Assembly: GCF_000472905.1 (NCBI RefSeq)
Contig: NZ_AXAR01000002.1
Span: 239,604 to 294,890, forward strand
Length of the DNA: 55,287 nt
From: Alicyclobacillus pomorum DSM 14955
GTDB lineage: Bacteria; Bacillota; Bacilli; Alicyclobacillales; Alicyclobacillaceae
Reading direction: 5' to 3'
Shown in pieces: positions 14,831 through 24,150 of this stretch. The first letter of the stretch is position 1, and the number at the start of each line of letters is the position of its first letter. The notes below the pieces were generated by a model that did not search any database, was not told the DNA's origin, and saw only the letters and a list, made by a program, of their open reading frames with translations. The translations under genes and the position numbers were made by a program.

Positions 14831-16572
14831 GACTTTTCCCCCTCGGATCTGGGTAACCGAACAAACACTTGCGTCCCTTCCCCAACCTGGCTGGACAAAG
14901 CCACCGTCCCCCCGTGTCGCTCTGTAATTTCGCGTACCAGCGCCAGGCCAAGCCCGGTCCCTCCCATTCTCCTGGACCTCGCCTTGTCCACCCGGTAAAA
15001 CCGCTCAAAGACGTGAGGTAAGTCTTCCGCAGGGATGCCAATCCCGTTGTCCGATACACAAATCTCAACGTCGTCTGGTTCCACGGTTACCGCCACCTCT
15101 ACGCGACCGTTGTCTGGCGTGTACTTGAGGGCATTACTCAAAAGATTGTCCATCAACCTGTCAAGCCAATCTCTGTCCCCCTTTACGTTGGCATCCTCAG
15201 GACAGGTTAAGGTGAGTTGAACATTGCGTGATTGCGCCTGGAACTGAAATCGATGGACAGCGTCGAACAACCACTGTTGTACCGGAATGACACGCTCGTT
15301 GAACGGGGCTTTTCCCATTTCCAGTCCTGACAGTTGCAAAAGGTCTTCCGTCAGACGGACCATACGGTTGGTTTCCTGTTCAATCACACGTAAGAACGTC
15401 TCCCGCAACCCAGCGTCTGTCTGGTCATCCTGCAACGCCTCTATGTACGACTTAATGCTGGTCAACGGCGTTCGCAACTCGTGGGATACGTTGGCTACAA
15501 AGTTTCTTCGCGCGTCTTGCAGCTTCTCTTGCTCAGTCACATCGCGCATGACCGCAACGTAGCCTTCGGTGTCGCCGTTTTTGTGTATCGAGGTAAAGTG
15601 CACATGTAACACGGTCGTTCCCACGGGCTTCAGAAACGCGCGCTCGGCGACTCCCTCTGCGACCAGTTTCGAGATGCCCAATACGTCCGCCGCAGGTTCC
15701 TCCGTGTTGCGCAGGAACCCTTCTGCTGCTCTGTTTTGGAACACAGGCTGCAAAGATGCATCAAACGCAATCACGCCGTCACCCATGTAGGTAATGACAG
15801 CGCGCAAACGTTCCTTTTCCCGTGTGTTTTCAGACAGTGCTTCTTCCAACTTGTCCGCCAAATCGTTGATGGCTGTGGACAGGTCTCCAAGCTCGTCGTC
15901 ACTGTGGACACTCACACGTTGCGTGAAATCTCCCGCAGCCATGTTTCGGGCTTGCTTGATGACGTCGAGAATGGGCCGTGTCATGGTCCGTGACAGCACC
16001 ACGCCTAGAACCGCAGTCAGTGTGAGCACGAGTGCACTGCCTGTGTAGAAAATGGTTGTCACTTGCCGGACCGTGTTGTACGTGGCTTGAATGGGCACGA
16101 CGTATTCCGCAATCCCTACGAATTGCCGCTGGCTTACGATAGGAACGGCGATAGCCAACAGGTGCTGCCCTGTGACCGTATCGTAGTGAATCGCGACGGC
16201 GCGCGCATGCGCGACCATCGCTTGCGTTGCGACGGAATCCAGCAGCTTCTGTCCAATCAACGCCGCTCCAGCGCTGCTGTCGATAACGACTCCGTCCTTA
16301 TTGAGGATGTAGACGGCACCGCTGAACAACTGCGGCAAGGTACTGATGATGGATGGATGCGGCTTCCCTGGCTGCTGGTTGCTGTTGATCTCTGGCGCTG
16401 CAATCGTGGCGATTAACTGCGCCTGGTTTTCCGCCGCGTCCGTAGCTGAGTGAATTAAGGACACAGTCAATGTGCGCACGAAATACGCGCCAATGAGTTG
16501 CATGGCGAACAGGATGAGGAGCAAGTACACAATGACAAATTTTGTGCGAATGCTCCGCAATCCGCGCCACAC
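14827..16572 (-). CDS. walK: Cell-wall sensor histidine kinase WalK
   Basis: Essential membrane sensor of peptidoglycan state, 581 residues. The GTG at 16572 lies 4 bases after the walR stop with GAGGTAGG upstream; the longer ORF start at 16776 overlaps walR deeply and is rejected. Order: TM1 (about 12-33), extracellular sensor domain (34-172), TM2 (about 174-195), HAMP (196-248), PAS (about 255-345), HisKA with NVSHELRTPLTS (phosphorylated His364), and HATPase with N, G1 (SDNGIGIP) and G2 (GGTGLGLA) boxes. Confidence 0.96.
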   Translation of the reverse strand: MWRGLRSIRTKFVIVYLLLILFAMQLIGAYFVRTLTVSLIHSATDAAENQAQLIATIAAPEINSNQQPGKPHPSIISTLPQLFSGAVYILNKDGVVIDSSAGAALIGQKLLDSVATQAMVAHARAVAIHYDTVTGQHLLAIAVPIVSQRQFVGIAEYVVPIQATYNTVRQVTTIFYTGSALVLTLTAVLGVVLSRTMTRPILDVIKQARNMAAGDFTQRVSVHSDDELGDLSTAINDLADKLEEALSENTREKERLRAVITYMGDGVIAFDASLQPVFQNRAAEGFLRNTEEPAADVLGISKLVAEGVAERAFLKPVGTTVLHVHFTSIHKNGDTEGYVAVMRDVTEQEKLQDARRNFVANVSHELRTPLTSIKSYIEALQDDQTDAGLRETFLRVIEQETNRMVRLTEDLLQLSGLEMGKAPFNERVIPVQQWLFDAVHRFQFQAQSRNVQLTLTCPEDANVKGDRDWLDRLMDNLLSNALKYTPDNGRVEVAVTVEPDDVEICVSDNGIGIPAEDLPHVFERFYRVDKARSRRMGGTGLGLALVREITERHGGTVALSSQVGEGTQVFVRLPRSEGEKS

Positions 16573-16576
16573 TGCC

Positions 16577-17263
16577 CTACCTCGTAGCGTAATACCCGAC
16601 ACCTCGCTTCGTGCGAACGTAGACTGGGGCACCTGGGTTGTCCTCGAGTTTTTCCCGCAAGCGGCGCACGGTGACGTCGACTGTCCTGTCATCGCCGACG
16701 TAATCCGTTCCCCATACCTGAGTGAGCAGATGGTCCCGGGTAAACACAACATCTGGCCGCGCAGCCAAGTATGCAAGCAACTCGAATTCCCGGTGTGTCA
16801 AGGGAATCGGAATCCCACGCTTGGTGACGCTGTACGTGTTGTAGTCAATCACAAGTTCGCCGAGGGTAATTTTTTCACGCAAGTCGAAGCGCGTCTCATC
16901 CTCCGCGAACGAGCGCCTCAGGTTGGCTTTCACGCGCGCGAGCAGTTCCCTCGTACTAAATGGCTTCGTTACGTAGTCGTCCGCACCTAATTCCAGGCCC
17001 AGAACTTTGTCAATCTCAGAATTGCGGGCCGTCAGCATAATAATCGGCACTGTACTGAATGTCCGAACCTCGCGACAAACCTCGAAGCCGTCCAGTTCTG
17101 GAAGCATGACATCGAGGAGAATCAAGTGTGGATCCACCGTTTTTGCAAGTCGAATGGCCTCCTGGCCAGTACATGCCGTGTCTACCGTATACCCCTCTTT
17201 TTCCAGCGTAAATTTGAGAATGTTGGAGATGGGTTCCTCGTCTTCAACCACCAGAATGTGCAC
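16577..17263 (-). CDS. walR: Cell-wall response regulator WalR
   Basis: OmpR-family response regulator of 228 residues paired with WalK. It controls autolysin and wall-remodelling genes. The receiver domain (1-120) has acidic residues E7/D8 and phospho-acceptor Asp51 (LILLDVMLPELDGF), and the KPF motif is present. The winged-helix effector (about 130-228) contains LTHREFELLAYLA and GDDRTVDVTVRRLREKLE. It is the first gene of the operon and is divergent from the unknown gene at 17367, leaving about 100 bases for promoters. Confidence 0.96.
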   Translation of the reverse strand: MHILVVEDEEPISNILKFTLEKEGYTVDTACTGQEAIRLAKTVDPHLILLDVMLPELDGFEVCREVRTFSTVPIIMLTARNSEIDKVLGLELGADDYVTKPFSTRELLARVKANLRRSFAEDETRFDLREKITLGELVIDYNTYSVTKRGIPIPLTHREFELLAYLAARPDVVFTRDHLLTQVWGTDYVGDDRTVDVTVRRLREKLEDNPGAPVYVRTKRGVGYYATR

Positions 17264-17366
17264 TGTCAGACACCCTCCTTCGTTGCCGAGAAAGTGCAGG
17301 ATTTCCGTGGATGTTTTGTTCTGCCCCGCTCCAAACTAACGACGTCAGACTAAGGGGGGACAGTAC

Positions 17367-17735
17367 ATGCGGGAGCGAACGATATTGTCTTCGTTTTTTT
17401 CAGAATCTGAGGCCAATCGAGCGGCTCAGAAAATTCGTGAAATGGGTGTCGAGGTGGCTCAGGTGGACCAATTGCACGCGTACGGAGGCAGGGTCCCAGA
17501 GCGCAGATTTTACGCGATTACCGGTGACTTACCCAGCCTCGCGGCGCTTTCCTTGAACACAGATGTCACATCACGCGATACCGGAATTCTACTGGGCGCT
17601 GATCCAAGCGCCAGCGGGATGTCGGACGGGCAAGACAACGTGACCGGGCGGAATTGGCTACTGACCGTAGTCTGTCCCGAGCATCAAGTGGAAGACGCAG
17701 TACGAATCATAAAAGAGTGCAATGGATACACGTAA
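17367..17735 (+). CDS. Conserved hypothetical small alpha/beta protein
   Basis: I cannot name it. It has 122 residues with no signal or membrane helix. The pattern is beta-alpha-beta (ILSSFFSESEANRAAQKIREMGVEVAQVDQL), then a glycine-rich segment (GILLGADPSASGM). A C-terminal beta-alpha (NWLLTVVCPEHQVEDAVRIIKECNG) follows. Two ferredoxin-like halves of this kind recall general-stress proteins of the YflT/GSP17M type, but no signature is clear. The ATG follows AAGGGGGG. It is one of few plus-strand genes on this arm and is divergent from walR. Confidence 0.75.
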   Translation: MRERTILSSFFSESEANRAAQKIREMGVEVAQVDQLHAYGGRVPERRFYAITGDLPSLAALSLNTDVTSRDTGILLGADPSASGMSDGQDNVTGRNWLLTVVCPEHQVEDAVRIIKECNGYT

Positions 17736-17745
17736 CAGACCTTGG

Positions 17746-18165
17746 TCAGTGTCTGGAAACCCAGACAAACTGCGGACTTTCAGCGTATTTGCCCAGTTCA
17801 TCCAACAGCACCTGATACGGTTCCGTAGACTTTATCGAACTCACCCCGTACTTGCCTAAATCGAACAGAGGGGGCCCGAACCACCACGGTTTGACCGTAA
17901 TGTACATGTCGACGTTGGCAAGGGCCCCCCGCTCTGCATAGAGCGGGATGCCGTATACAACAGCGAATCTCGCCCAGAACGCCAACGCCAGAAATCCGGC
18001 GGCAAAGGCGGTACACCGGATCCAAAATCGAATACTGCGAATCGCCTTCAGGACACGAATGCGCCGTGCCCGGGCCAATCTGCGTTTTCGCCGGCGGCGC
18101 TTTTGCCGCGCCAACGCTTGCTGATGGCTGCGGCGATTGAGATGCGGCCGAACTGTATCTGTCAT
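17746..18165 (-). CDS. Hypothetical protein with highly basic N-terminus and one membrane helix
   Basis: Unknown family, 139 residues. The first 45 are extremely Arg/Lys-rich (QKRRRRKRRLARARR). One transmembrane helix (about 50-70) follows and the rest is a small extracytoplasmic domain. The basic tail would lie inside the cell, where it could bind nucleic acid or anionic lipid. The start overlaps the dnaB stop by 4 bases (ATGA), so it is cotranslated with the replicative helicase. A role near the replisome or membrane is possible but unsupported beyond this context. Confidence 0.75.
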   Translation of the reverse strand: MTDTVRPHLNRRSHQQALARQKRRRRKRRLARARRIRVLKAIRSIRFWIRCTAFAAGFLALAFWARFAVVYGIPLYAERGALANVDMYITVKPWWFGPPLFDLGKYGVSSIKSTEPYQVLLDELGKYAESPQFVWVSRH

Positions 18166-19544
18166 TCTGCAGAATGCACCTTTTCCAGATTCACAAATTT
18201 GTTGTAGTTCTTCAGAAATACAAGCTCAATCTTCCCAACGGGACCGTTTCTCTGTTTCGCAATGATGATTTCGATAATGTTCTTCTTCTCCGACTCAGGA
18301 TCATAGTAGTCGTCACGATACAAGAACGCAACCACGTCGGCATCCTGCTCAATGCTTCCAGACTCACGGATGTCCGACAGCATCGGTCGCTTGTCCTGCC
18401 GCTGTTCAACACTACGGCTCAACTGAGCGAGGGCGACAATCGGCACCTCAAGTTCGCGTGCCAGTTGTTTGAGTGAACGAGAAATCTCGGAAATCTCCTG
18501 TTGCCGACTCTCTGAGGAGTTGCGGCGACCGTGAATCAGCTGCAAGTAGTCAATGGCCACAAAGGACAGTCCGACTTCCATTTTCAATCGGCGCAATTTG
18601 CTCCGCATCTCAGATATCGTGATGCCCGGCGTGTCGTCGATGTAAATGGGCGCATTGCTGAGCGTACTGACACCCATGGACAGTCTGGGCCAATCATCGT
18701 CATCCAGTTTTCCGGTGCGCAACTTGTGCCCATCAATGTATGTTTCCGCACACAGCATGCGCTGCACCAACTGATCCTTCGACATTTCAAGGCTGAAGAT
18801 GGCCACTGGCAGACCCTCGCGCACGGCGATGTTCTGTGAAATATTCAGGACGAACGCCGTTTTCCCGACAGACGGACGCGCAGCAACGATAATCAGATCC
18901 GACTTCTGAAATCCACTCGTCATGCGGTCGAGATCACTATAGCCGGTCGGAACCCCGGTGATCTGTCCTTCGCTGTTGTACAGCTGTTCAATCCGTTCAA
19001 ACGTGGTCTCCAATACGTCGGAGATGTGCGTGAAATCGCGAACGCGGCGGTTTTGCGACAGCTCCATAATCTTGCGCTCCGCCTCTGCCAGCACATCCAT
19101 GGCGGGCGCACCAGAGTATCCAGAGTTCGCCAACTCCGACGCAGTTGCAATGATCCTCCGCAACATCGCCTTCTCGCTGATGATGTTTGCGTAGTGTTGG
19201 ACGTGAAGCGCGGTGGGCATCAAAGCGGCCAAGCCCGCAATGTACTGCGTCCCTCCCGCAGCTTCCAAGGCCCCCTCTTTCGATTGAAGTTTGGCGGTGA
19301 CCGTAATCACATCGACCGGTTCACCGCGCTCGGCCAAATCCTGTATCGCATCGAACAAGACCTGGTGCTCTCTCTTGTAAAAATCACGCGCATCCAGTAT
19401 TTCCAGCGCCTCTGCCACCGCTTCGGAAGACATCAGCATCGCACCGAGTACATGTCGCTCCGCCTCAATGTGCTGTGGAGGCAAGGCAATCGCGGAATCC
19501 TGACTGGACGCGACGGGTTCCCGGTACACATCTAATCCTTCCAC
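18162..19544 (-). CDS. dnaB: Replicative DNA helicase DnaB (DnaC in Bacillus nomenclature)
   Basis: Hexameric 5'-3' helicase at the replication fork, 460 residues from a GTG with AGAGGGTG upstream. The N-terminal DnaG-interaction domain (about 20-125) includes PPQHIEAERHVLGAML. The RecA-like ATPase domain (about 190-455) includes Walker A ARPSVGKTAFVLN, LSMGVSTLSNAPIYIDDTPGI and the conserved IDYLQLI. It follows rplI, as in many Firmicutes. Confidence 0.96.
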   Translation of the reverse strand: MEGLDVYREPVASSQDSAIALPPQHIEAERHVLGAMLMSSEAVAEALEILDARDFYKREHQVLFDAIQDLAERGEPVDVITVTAKLQSKEGALEAAGGTQYIAGLAALMPTALHVQHYANIISEKAMLRRIIATASELANSGYSGAPAMDVLAEAERKIMELSQNRRVRDFTHISDVLETTFERIEQLYNSEGQITGVPTGYSDLDRMTSGFQKSDLIIVAARPSVGKTAFVLNISQNIAVREGLPVAIFSLEMSKDQLVQRMLCAETYIDGHKLRTGKLDDDDWPRLSMGVSTLSNAPIYIDDTPGITISEMRSKLRRLKMEVGLSFVAIDYLQLIHGRRNSSESRQQEISEISRSLKQLARELEVPIVALAQLSRSVEQRQDKRPMLSDIRESGSIEQDADVVAFLYRDDYYDPESEKKNIIEIIIAKQRNGPVGKIELVFLKNYNKFVNLEKVHSAE

Positions 19545-19623
19545 GGTTACACCCTCTTAGCATCATGCTTGCTGTTTACCCATTGATGTGGATTGTGCCC
19601 GCGTCTTACGCAGCGCGGCATCG

Positions 19624-20067
19624 TTACTCCGCTTCGACGAACACGGTAATGGTGGCGGTCACTTCCGGATGCAATTTAACATGTACTTGGTGTCCACCGA
19701 GGGACTTAATCGGTTCAGGCAATTGGATTTTTCGCTTGTCAATGTCGTACCCAAGCTTGGCCAGCGCGTCTCCAATGTGCTTGGTTGTGATGGCGCCAAA
19801 CAGCCTTCCGCCTTCACCAGCCTGCGTGTGTACTGTGACTTTTAGGTCGGACATTTTCTCGGCCAGCGCCTTGGCAGCCTGCAACTCCTCGGCCTCCTTG
19901 CGGGCCTGTGCTTCTTTTTCCGCCTGTAATTGCTTCAGGTTTGCCTCCGTCGCCTCTTGCGCGAGGTTTCGTGGAAACAAGTAGTTCCGTGCGTATCCTT
20001 CGGATACGTTTTTAATATCGCCTTTTTTCCCCTGTCCTTTGACGTCTTGCAACAGAATCACTTTCAT
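19624..20067 (-). CDS. rplI: 50S ribosomal protein bL9
   Basis: Large-subunit protein binding near the L1 stalk, 147 residues from the ATG at 20067; the longer frame upstream overlaps yybS and is spurious. The N-domain [30 protein letters not shown] is diagnostic, followed by a long charged helix (about 45-78) and the C-domain. It is placed between yybS and dnaB, but directly adjacent to yybS without gdpP. Confidence 0.97.
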   Translation of the reverse strand: MKVILLQDVKGQGKKGDIKNVSEGYARNYLFPRNLAQEATEANLKQLQAEKEAQARKEAEELQAAKALAEKMSDLKVTVHTQAGEGGRLFGAITTKHIGDALAKLGYDIDKRKIQLPEPIKSLGGHQVHVKLHPEVTATITVFVEAE

Positions 20068-20081
20068 CAGACGATGCCCCC

Positions 20082-20978
20082 TTACCTCATGCGGTTTGCA
20101 CGGTTCATCAGATCCAGCAATCCCGCGAGAATGTAAATACTGTGTACAAAGGGTATAGGCGCCAAAATCAATAAAAGAACAAGAATCAGCCACTTGCTTC
20201 GCATGGGTTGAACCATTCGCCAACACCATGACAGCCCTTGAATTCCAATGAAAAATCCACCGAGGTAAGCCGCGTTGACGCAAGCTTGCCACCAGAATGA
20301 TGTACTATCTCCTGGTGGGAAGAGAAGCGCCACCGATGCAATCACGTAGACAGCAACGACGGTTTGTGGCAACTGGTATTGAGTCAATAGGCCGGTTGCA
20401 CAAGACCTGGGTCCCAAGATCAGTTTCGCACCCAGTACGTTGGCCAAGGAAATCAAAAAGCCTGCGACGCAAAGTATGGCAGGTGTCAATAGGTGAACCC
20501 TATCCACCAAATCGGCTATCAGGTTGCGAGCTGCTTCCTGCGGCATCGAAGACGACTGCTGTACACTCTCCAGCAGGACCGTTCTGAATGTCGCGTAGAA
20601 ATCCAAACCCATGGAACGCAACATCGCAAATCCGACCAATTCCAGCATGACGACAGAGAGCGTCCCCACCACCAGCGACTGATACGGTGCACGATTTGAT
20701 TTTAACGCTTCTCCCATGGACCAACCCATAAAGTACACCACGAGTCCAAACAACGGAGAAAACCATGTATATCCTAAAACAGCCATCAGCAGAGCTGATA
20801 ACGCAGCCATCCCCACAGGTGCCCAGCGAATGTTTTTTACCGTGAGTACAATCAAAGGAACTGGCAACAGGGATGTTGCAAGAATGCGTGTGGTCGGCGT
20901 GACAGCGAATCCCAACAAGGCAACGTATGCCACTCCAGCCAGGATCACTTCACGACTGACTGAATCCGGTGAATTCAA
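20082..20978 (-). CDS. yybS: YybS family (DUF2232) membrane protein
   Basis: Polytopic membrane protein of about 298 residues with eight or so hydrophobic helices. It resembles ECF-transporter S-component-like YybS proteins of unknown substrate. I prefer TTG at 20978 because GAGGTGA sits 6 bases upstream; GTG at 20987 is possible but lacks a site. The ribosome binding site overlaps the stop codon of the MazG-like gene, implying coupling. In Bacillus, yybS precedes gdpP and rplI; here rplI follows directly. Confidence 0.85.
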   Translation of the reverse strand: MNSPDSVSREVILAGVAYVALLGFAVTPTTRILATSLLPVPLIVLTVKNIRWAPVGMAALSALLMAVLGYTWFSPLFGLVVYFMGWSMGEALKSNRAPYQSLVVGTLSVVMLELVGFAMLRSMGLDFYATFRTVLLESVQQSSSMPQEAARNLIADLVDRVHLLTPAILCVAGFLISLANVLGAKLILGPRSCATGLLTQYQLPQTVVAVYVIASVALLFPPGDSTSFWWQACVNAAYLGGFFIGIQGLSWCWRMVQPMRSKWLILVLLLILAPIPFVHSIYILAGLLDLMNRANRMR

Positions 20979-20983
20979 TCGGT

Positions 20984-21286
20984 TCACCTCGAAGCGAGAT
21001 ACCGTTGGACGTAATGAAATTCGCCGGAGTGCATGACTTCATGCCCCAGCGAACGCGGCAAACCACTCTGAGCCTCTCGGTCAATCACCGGGAGATCTAC
21101 GCCCAGCTGTTGTCCCATAAAATATGCAATGGCGACCAAACCTCCGAGAGATTCCGCGATATCGCGCTCGTTACCGGACTGAATACCGCGAAACACCTCG
21201 GAGACTTGTTGAACCAATTCAATCTTCGCCGTCTCAATCGAACGGATTTTGCGGGCAATCTGCATGTGGGGATCCGTGTTCGGCAC
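20984..21286 (-). CDS. MazG-like family protein
   Basis: Small helical protein of 100 residues resembling the MazG-like nucleotide pyrophosphohydrolase family (PF12643 type). A helix IARKIRSIETAKIELVQQVSEVFRGI is followed by ERDIAESLGGLVAIAYFMGQQLGVDLPVID. Full MazG metal-binding EExxE motifs are not evident, so catalysis is uncertain. The GTG start has GAGGAGGG upstream. It heads the yybS-rplI-dnaB unit. Confidence 0.75.
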   Translation of the reverse strand: MPNTDPHMQIARKIRSIETAKIELVQQVSEVFRGIQSGNERDIAESLGGLVAIAYFMGQQLGVDLPVIDREAQSGLPRSLGHEVMHSGEFHYVQRYLASR

Positions 21287-21457
21287 AGCGATGCCCTCCT
21301 CTGTCGTGGTAAGTGTAATCCATGAACATGTTCATATTCCACGCTGTCTATTGAATATCCTTCCCCCGGCACCGGGCAAATCGCGTGCATCATTGGCGAT
21401 AATGGCATACTCTGGCCTCCAAACGTGCACCCTTCACCACAGGATGAGCTGGACATC

Positions 21458-21706
21458 ATGAACAAGGAGTGGTGTGCGTTGACAAAGGAGACGTTGGTCG
21501 CACTGTTCTCATTACATTACACCCGCAACGTCTTGGCGTTGATTTTCGTCACGGGCTGGATTGTGTACTATGTGGACTACAAAAAGATGCGCAACAACAT
21601 GCCCCAGAGTCGCGAGGTGAAGGTAGCCCACATCGCGTGTATGGTGTACATGTTCGGGAGTCTCGCAGGTTTTATCATACTACAGGTGTTTAACTGGTTG
21701 GTCTGA
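21458..21706 (+). CDS. Small two-helix membrane protein (CLC_0170-like)
   Basis: About 82 residues from ATG 21458, or 75 from TTG 21479, which has AAGGAG 9 bases upstream. Helix 1 (NVLALIFVTGWIVYYVDY) and helix 2 (MVYMFGSLAGFIILQVFNWLV) flank a basic loop KKMRNNMPQSREVK. The DYKKxxxNNMPxxxEVKxA pattern recalls small CLC_0170-type proteins of spore formers; the function is unknown. It is convergent with the gerC gene. Confidence 0.7.
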   Translation: MNKEWCALTKETLVALFSLHYTRNVLALIFVTGWIVYYVDYKKMRNNMPQSREVKVAHIACMVYMFGSLAGFIILQVFNWLV

Positions 21707-21780
21707 GGTGTTGACTGCATCCCGACGATTTGCAAAGCGCCACCGACTGAACCTGTTGTCCCGTGAACTGCAAAGTACCA

Positions 21781-22989
21781 TCACCGTGCCGACATGCCGG
21801 ATCTCCGTATGTACACCCTAGGATGCACACGAACTTGCAGCGTTTTGAACACCTCTTCCCACTGCTTTCCATTTCCAATCCGAGCCCAGTACGCCGGCTG
21901 AGTGGCCCGTACATACTCTCCGAACCCGAATATATCCACACCCAACGACTGCACCCTGGCAATCAATTCCTTTTGTCTTTGTGCAACCATCGCTGTGAGT
22001 TCATCCTGTACTTTGCCAATCCCCGTTTCAAATGGCTTTTCAAACGGTTTGTCTCCAGTCTTTTCCTCAATGTTTGAATCAATTCTAGAATACACATCAA
22101 AGACCGGGCGACCGCCCACGATGTGCACAGCACGTTTGGACGAACGTGTCGTCCCACGAACTGTTATGCTGTGCGACGGATCTGAGGGTCTTGGCACCGC
22201 CACCGCGTAACCAGACCGCCGCTCGTTCTGTATTTCCATGTACGTGGACGTTTCTAGTCTGTTCAATGTTCCCACCATTTTCCCGTGGTGGAAAATGGCG
22301 AGACCTTGGGTTCGGATCTCATCCTCTCGTACCGAGATCACCGGCAGTACTGGCGTCTGCCCCCTTGAGGACAAGACCGACCAAAAACTGCCGAGATATA
22401 CATTGGGCAAGGTCCCCAACTTGACCGACTGGTCCATCATGTTTACCAGGTATAAAGTCGGGACCCGCTCCAGCTTCGGCGACGAGTTCATCGCTTCTTC
22501 TGCGTTTCCAGTTGAGACCAAAAGCCAGGCCAGTCTCCGAATTTCCGCATTTCTACGCAAAAAGTCTTGGATGTCATTGAACGCCTCGGATTTCGCGAGT
22601 TCTTGGTTCACGATGATAACGCGCAGATGCCCTAAGAAGATCTTCTCTGCGAGCTCCTGTTGCAAGCTGCTCACAGCGTCGTCCATGGTCTTCCCAGTGG
22701 CCTGAATGACCCATACAGGTTTGTCTGAGGCGGCGCCCCCTGAACCGCCGCCTGGCCCCAAAGGAATTCGTCCAGGGATTGCGATTTGCGCCGTCACTTT
22801 AAAGCCAGGACCTTCGCCGCGCGCGGCCGGACCCGTGACGCCGCGAACATCGGATTCATCTGGAGGATCAATCGCCATGCCCAATACGGTTGCACGTTGC
22901 TCAATTTCAATTCGGTCCCAACACCCGGTGACCGTAAACAGAGTAACCAATGTCGTGATGAGTATGACTGCGGCGCGTCGGAACCTCAT
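21781..22989 (-). CDS. gerC: Ger(x)C family spore germination lipoprotein
   Basis: C subunit of a nutrient germinant receptor, 402 residues from ATG 22989, overlapping the B-subunit stop by 4 bases. The upstream in-frame extension lies within that gene and is rejected. The signal sequence ends in VTGC with lipidated Cys23, followed by the family hallmark WDRIEIEQRATVLGMAID. A Gly-rich insert lies near residue 75, and the C-terminal domain ends with VRVHPRVYIRRSG. It anchors to the inner membrane of the spore and cooperates with the A and B subunits. Confidence 0.93.
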   Translation of the reverse strand: MRFRRAAVILITTLVTLFTVTGCWDRIEIEQRATVLGMAIDPPDESDVRGVTGPAARGEGPGFKVTAQIAIPGRIPLGPGGGSGGAASDKPVWVIQATGKTMDDAVSSLQQELAEKIFLGHLRVIIVNQELAKSEAFNDIQDFLRRNAEIRRLAWLLVSTGNAEEAMNSSPKLERVPTLYLVNMMDQSVKLGTLPNVYLGSFWSVLSSRGQTPVLPVISVREDEIRTQGLAIFHHGKMVGTLNRLETSTYMEIQNERRSGYAVAVPRPSDPSHSITVRGTTRSSKRAVHIVGGRPVFDVYSRIDSNIEEKTGDKPFEKPFETGIGKVQDELTAMVAQRQKELIARVQSLGVDIFGFGEYVRATQPAYWARIGNGKQWEEVFKTLQVRVHPRVYIRRSGMSAR

Positions 22990-24104
22990 GCCCGCTTCAC
23001 CTGTTTCCGCTTCAATGCACCGGTGCCGAAATGCAGCGCGAAGAGCAAGGCGGGAATACCGACCGTCAGAACCAGGCCGCTCAAACCCACCCATTGCACC
23101 ATTCGGTATACGTCGACAATGTTCGAAGGCTGCATCGCTGCGAGAAAAACCACGGGAACTAAAAGCGACGTGAAGGCCCGATGATCCTGAAAGTTGAATA
23201 GATGGACGAGCCCTTGAATGGAAAAGTAGTAAGAAGCAAAAATCGCCGTGAACACGGCGGTCACCCAGACTGCCAAGAAGACGGGGTCCAACCGTTCGAG
23301 AAAGAACAGGGGAATCGCAGCCGTCTTGGCCAATTCCAGTGTTGGCCAAATCAAGTTCTTCATTTCCTCTGTTCCAAACACGGCCAACGTCGCCACGTCG
23401 AGGATTAAATAGACCGCACCTGCCGCTACGACACCGATGAGCGCGCCTTTCCACGCCTTGTTCGTCTGATACATGTACGGCGTCAGGAGACCCGTAATCA
23501 TGTAGTTCTGAAACAGACAGGCCACGAACAAAATCGCATATACGTAGTTTGAAACATTGGTTTGATATCCAAAGGAAATGATAGGAAGAATGTTTGTCAG
23601 TCGAGCGCTGCGCAGGGTAAGTGCGATGAGGACCAGTACCGGAATGTATACGAATGGCATGTAGAACGTCAGGATACGAGAAAACACCGTGACGTCATTG
23701 CGCGCTGCGGTCGCTGCGAGGACCAACATAATGAGAATGGTAATCTCCAGCGGTGTCCGCTGTAACACAGAAGTGACCACGACTTCTCCAAACTCCCGCG
23801 CTGCCATCGCCTCCAGTTCCAAGAAGTACAAGACCAATGCCAAGGTCACAATGCGTCCCAGCCAACGACCGAGCAGTTTGTCACTGTATTCAAACAGAGT
23901 CATGTTTGGGTACTGATGGCCCAGATACGACAGCATGAGGGCGCATCCCAACATGAGCAGGACTCCAAATAGCGTCGCCAGAGGCGCGCCAGTTCCCGCG
24001 TGTTGAGCCGTAATCCTCGGAAATGCCAAGAGGCCCACTCCGATAATGGTGGTCCCAAGGTTCATGGCAAATTGCATGACCGTGATGGTTTTTGGCTTGT
24101 TCAT
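22986..24104 (-). CDS. gerB: Spore germination protein GerB (GerAB/GerKB type)
   Basis: B subunit of a germinant receptor, an APC-superfamily membrane protein of 372 residues with about ten helices, thought to bind the germinant. Start ATG 24104 has GAGGGGGACCCT upstream. The N-terminal TVMQFAMNLGTTIIGVGLLAFPR is the typical helix-1 break motif, and SYLGHQYPNMTLFEYS follows helix 2. It sits between gerA (46-base gap) and gerC (4-base overlap). Confidence 0.93.
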   Translation of the reverse strand: MNKPKTITVMQFAMNLGTTIIGVGLLAFPRITAQHAGTGAPLATLFGVLLMLGCALMLSYLGHQYPNMTLFEYSDKLLGRWLGRIVTLALVLYFLELEAMAAREFGEVVVTSVLQRTPLEITILIMLVLAATAARNDVTVFSRILTFYMPFVYIPVLVLIALTLRSARLTNILPIISFGYQTNVSNYVYAILFVACLFQNYMITGLLTPYMYQTNKAWKGALIGVVAAGAVYLILDVATLAVFGTEEMKNLIWPTLELAKTAAIPLFFLERLDPVFLAVWVTAVFTAIFASYYFSIQGLVHLFNFQDHRAFTSLLVPVVFLAAMQPSNIVDVYRMVQWVGLSGLVLTVGIPALLFALHFGTGALKRKQVKRA

Positions 24105-24150
24105 AGGGTCCCCCTCATCGTTTCTTGTCGGCCCTGTTTTTGTTTGACGC

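Noticed and set aside
16573-16776. Long WalK start at 16776
   Set aside because: It overlaps walR deeply and encodes a Cys/Arg-rich stretch unlike WalK. GTG 16572 directly after walR has a ribosome binding site and begins just before TM1.
22990-23454. N-terminal extension of the GerC frame by about 155 residues
   Set aside because: It lies entirely inside gerB on the same strand in another frame. The ATG at 22989 gives a perfect lipoprotein signal and a 4-base overlap with gerB.
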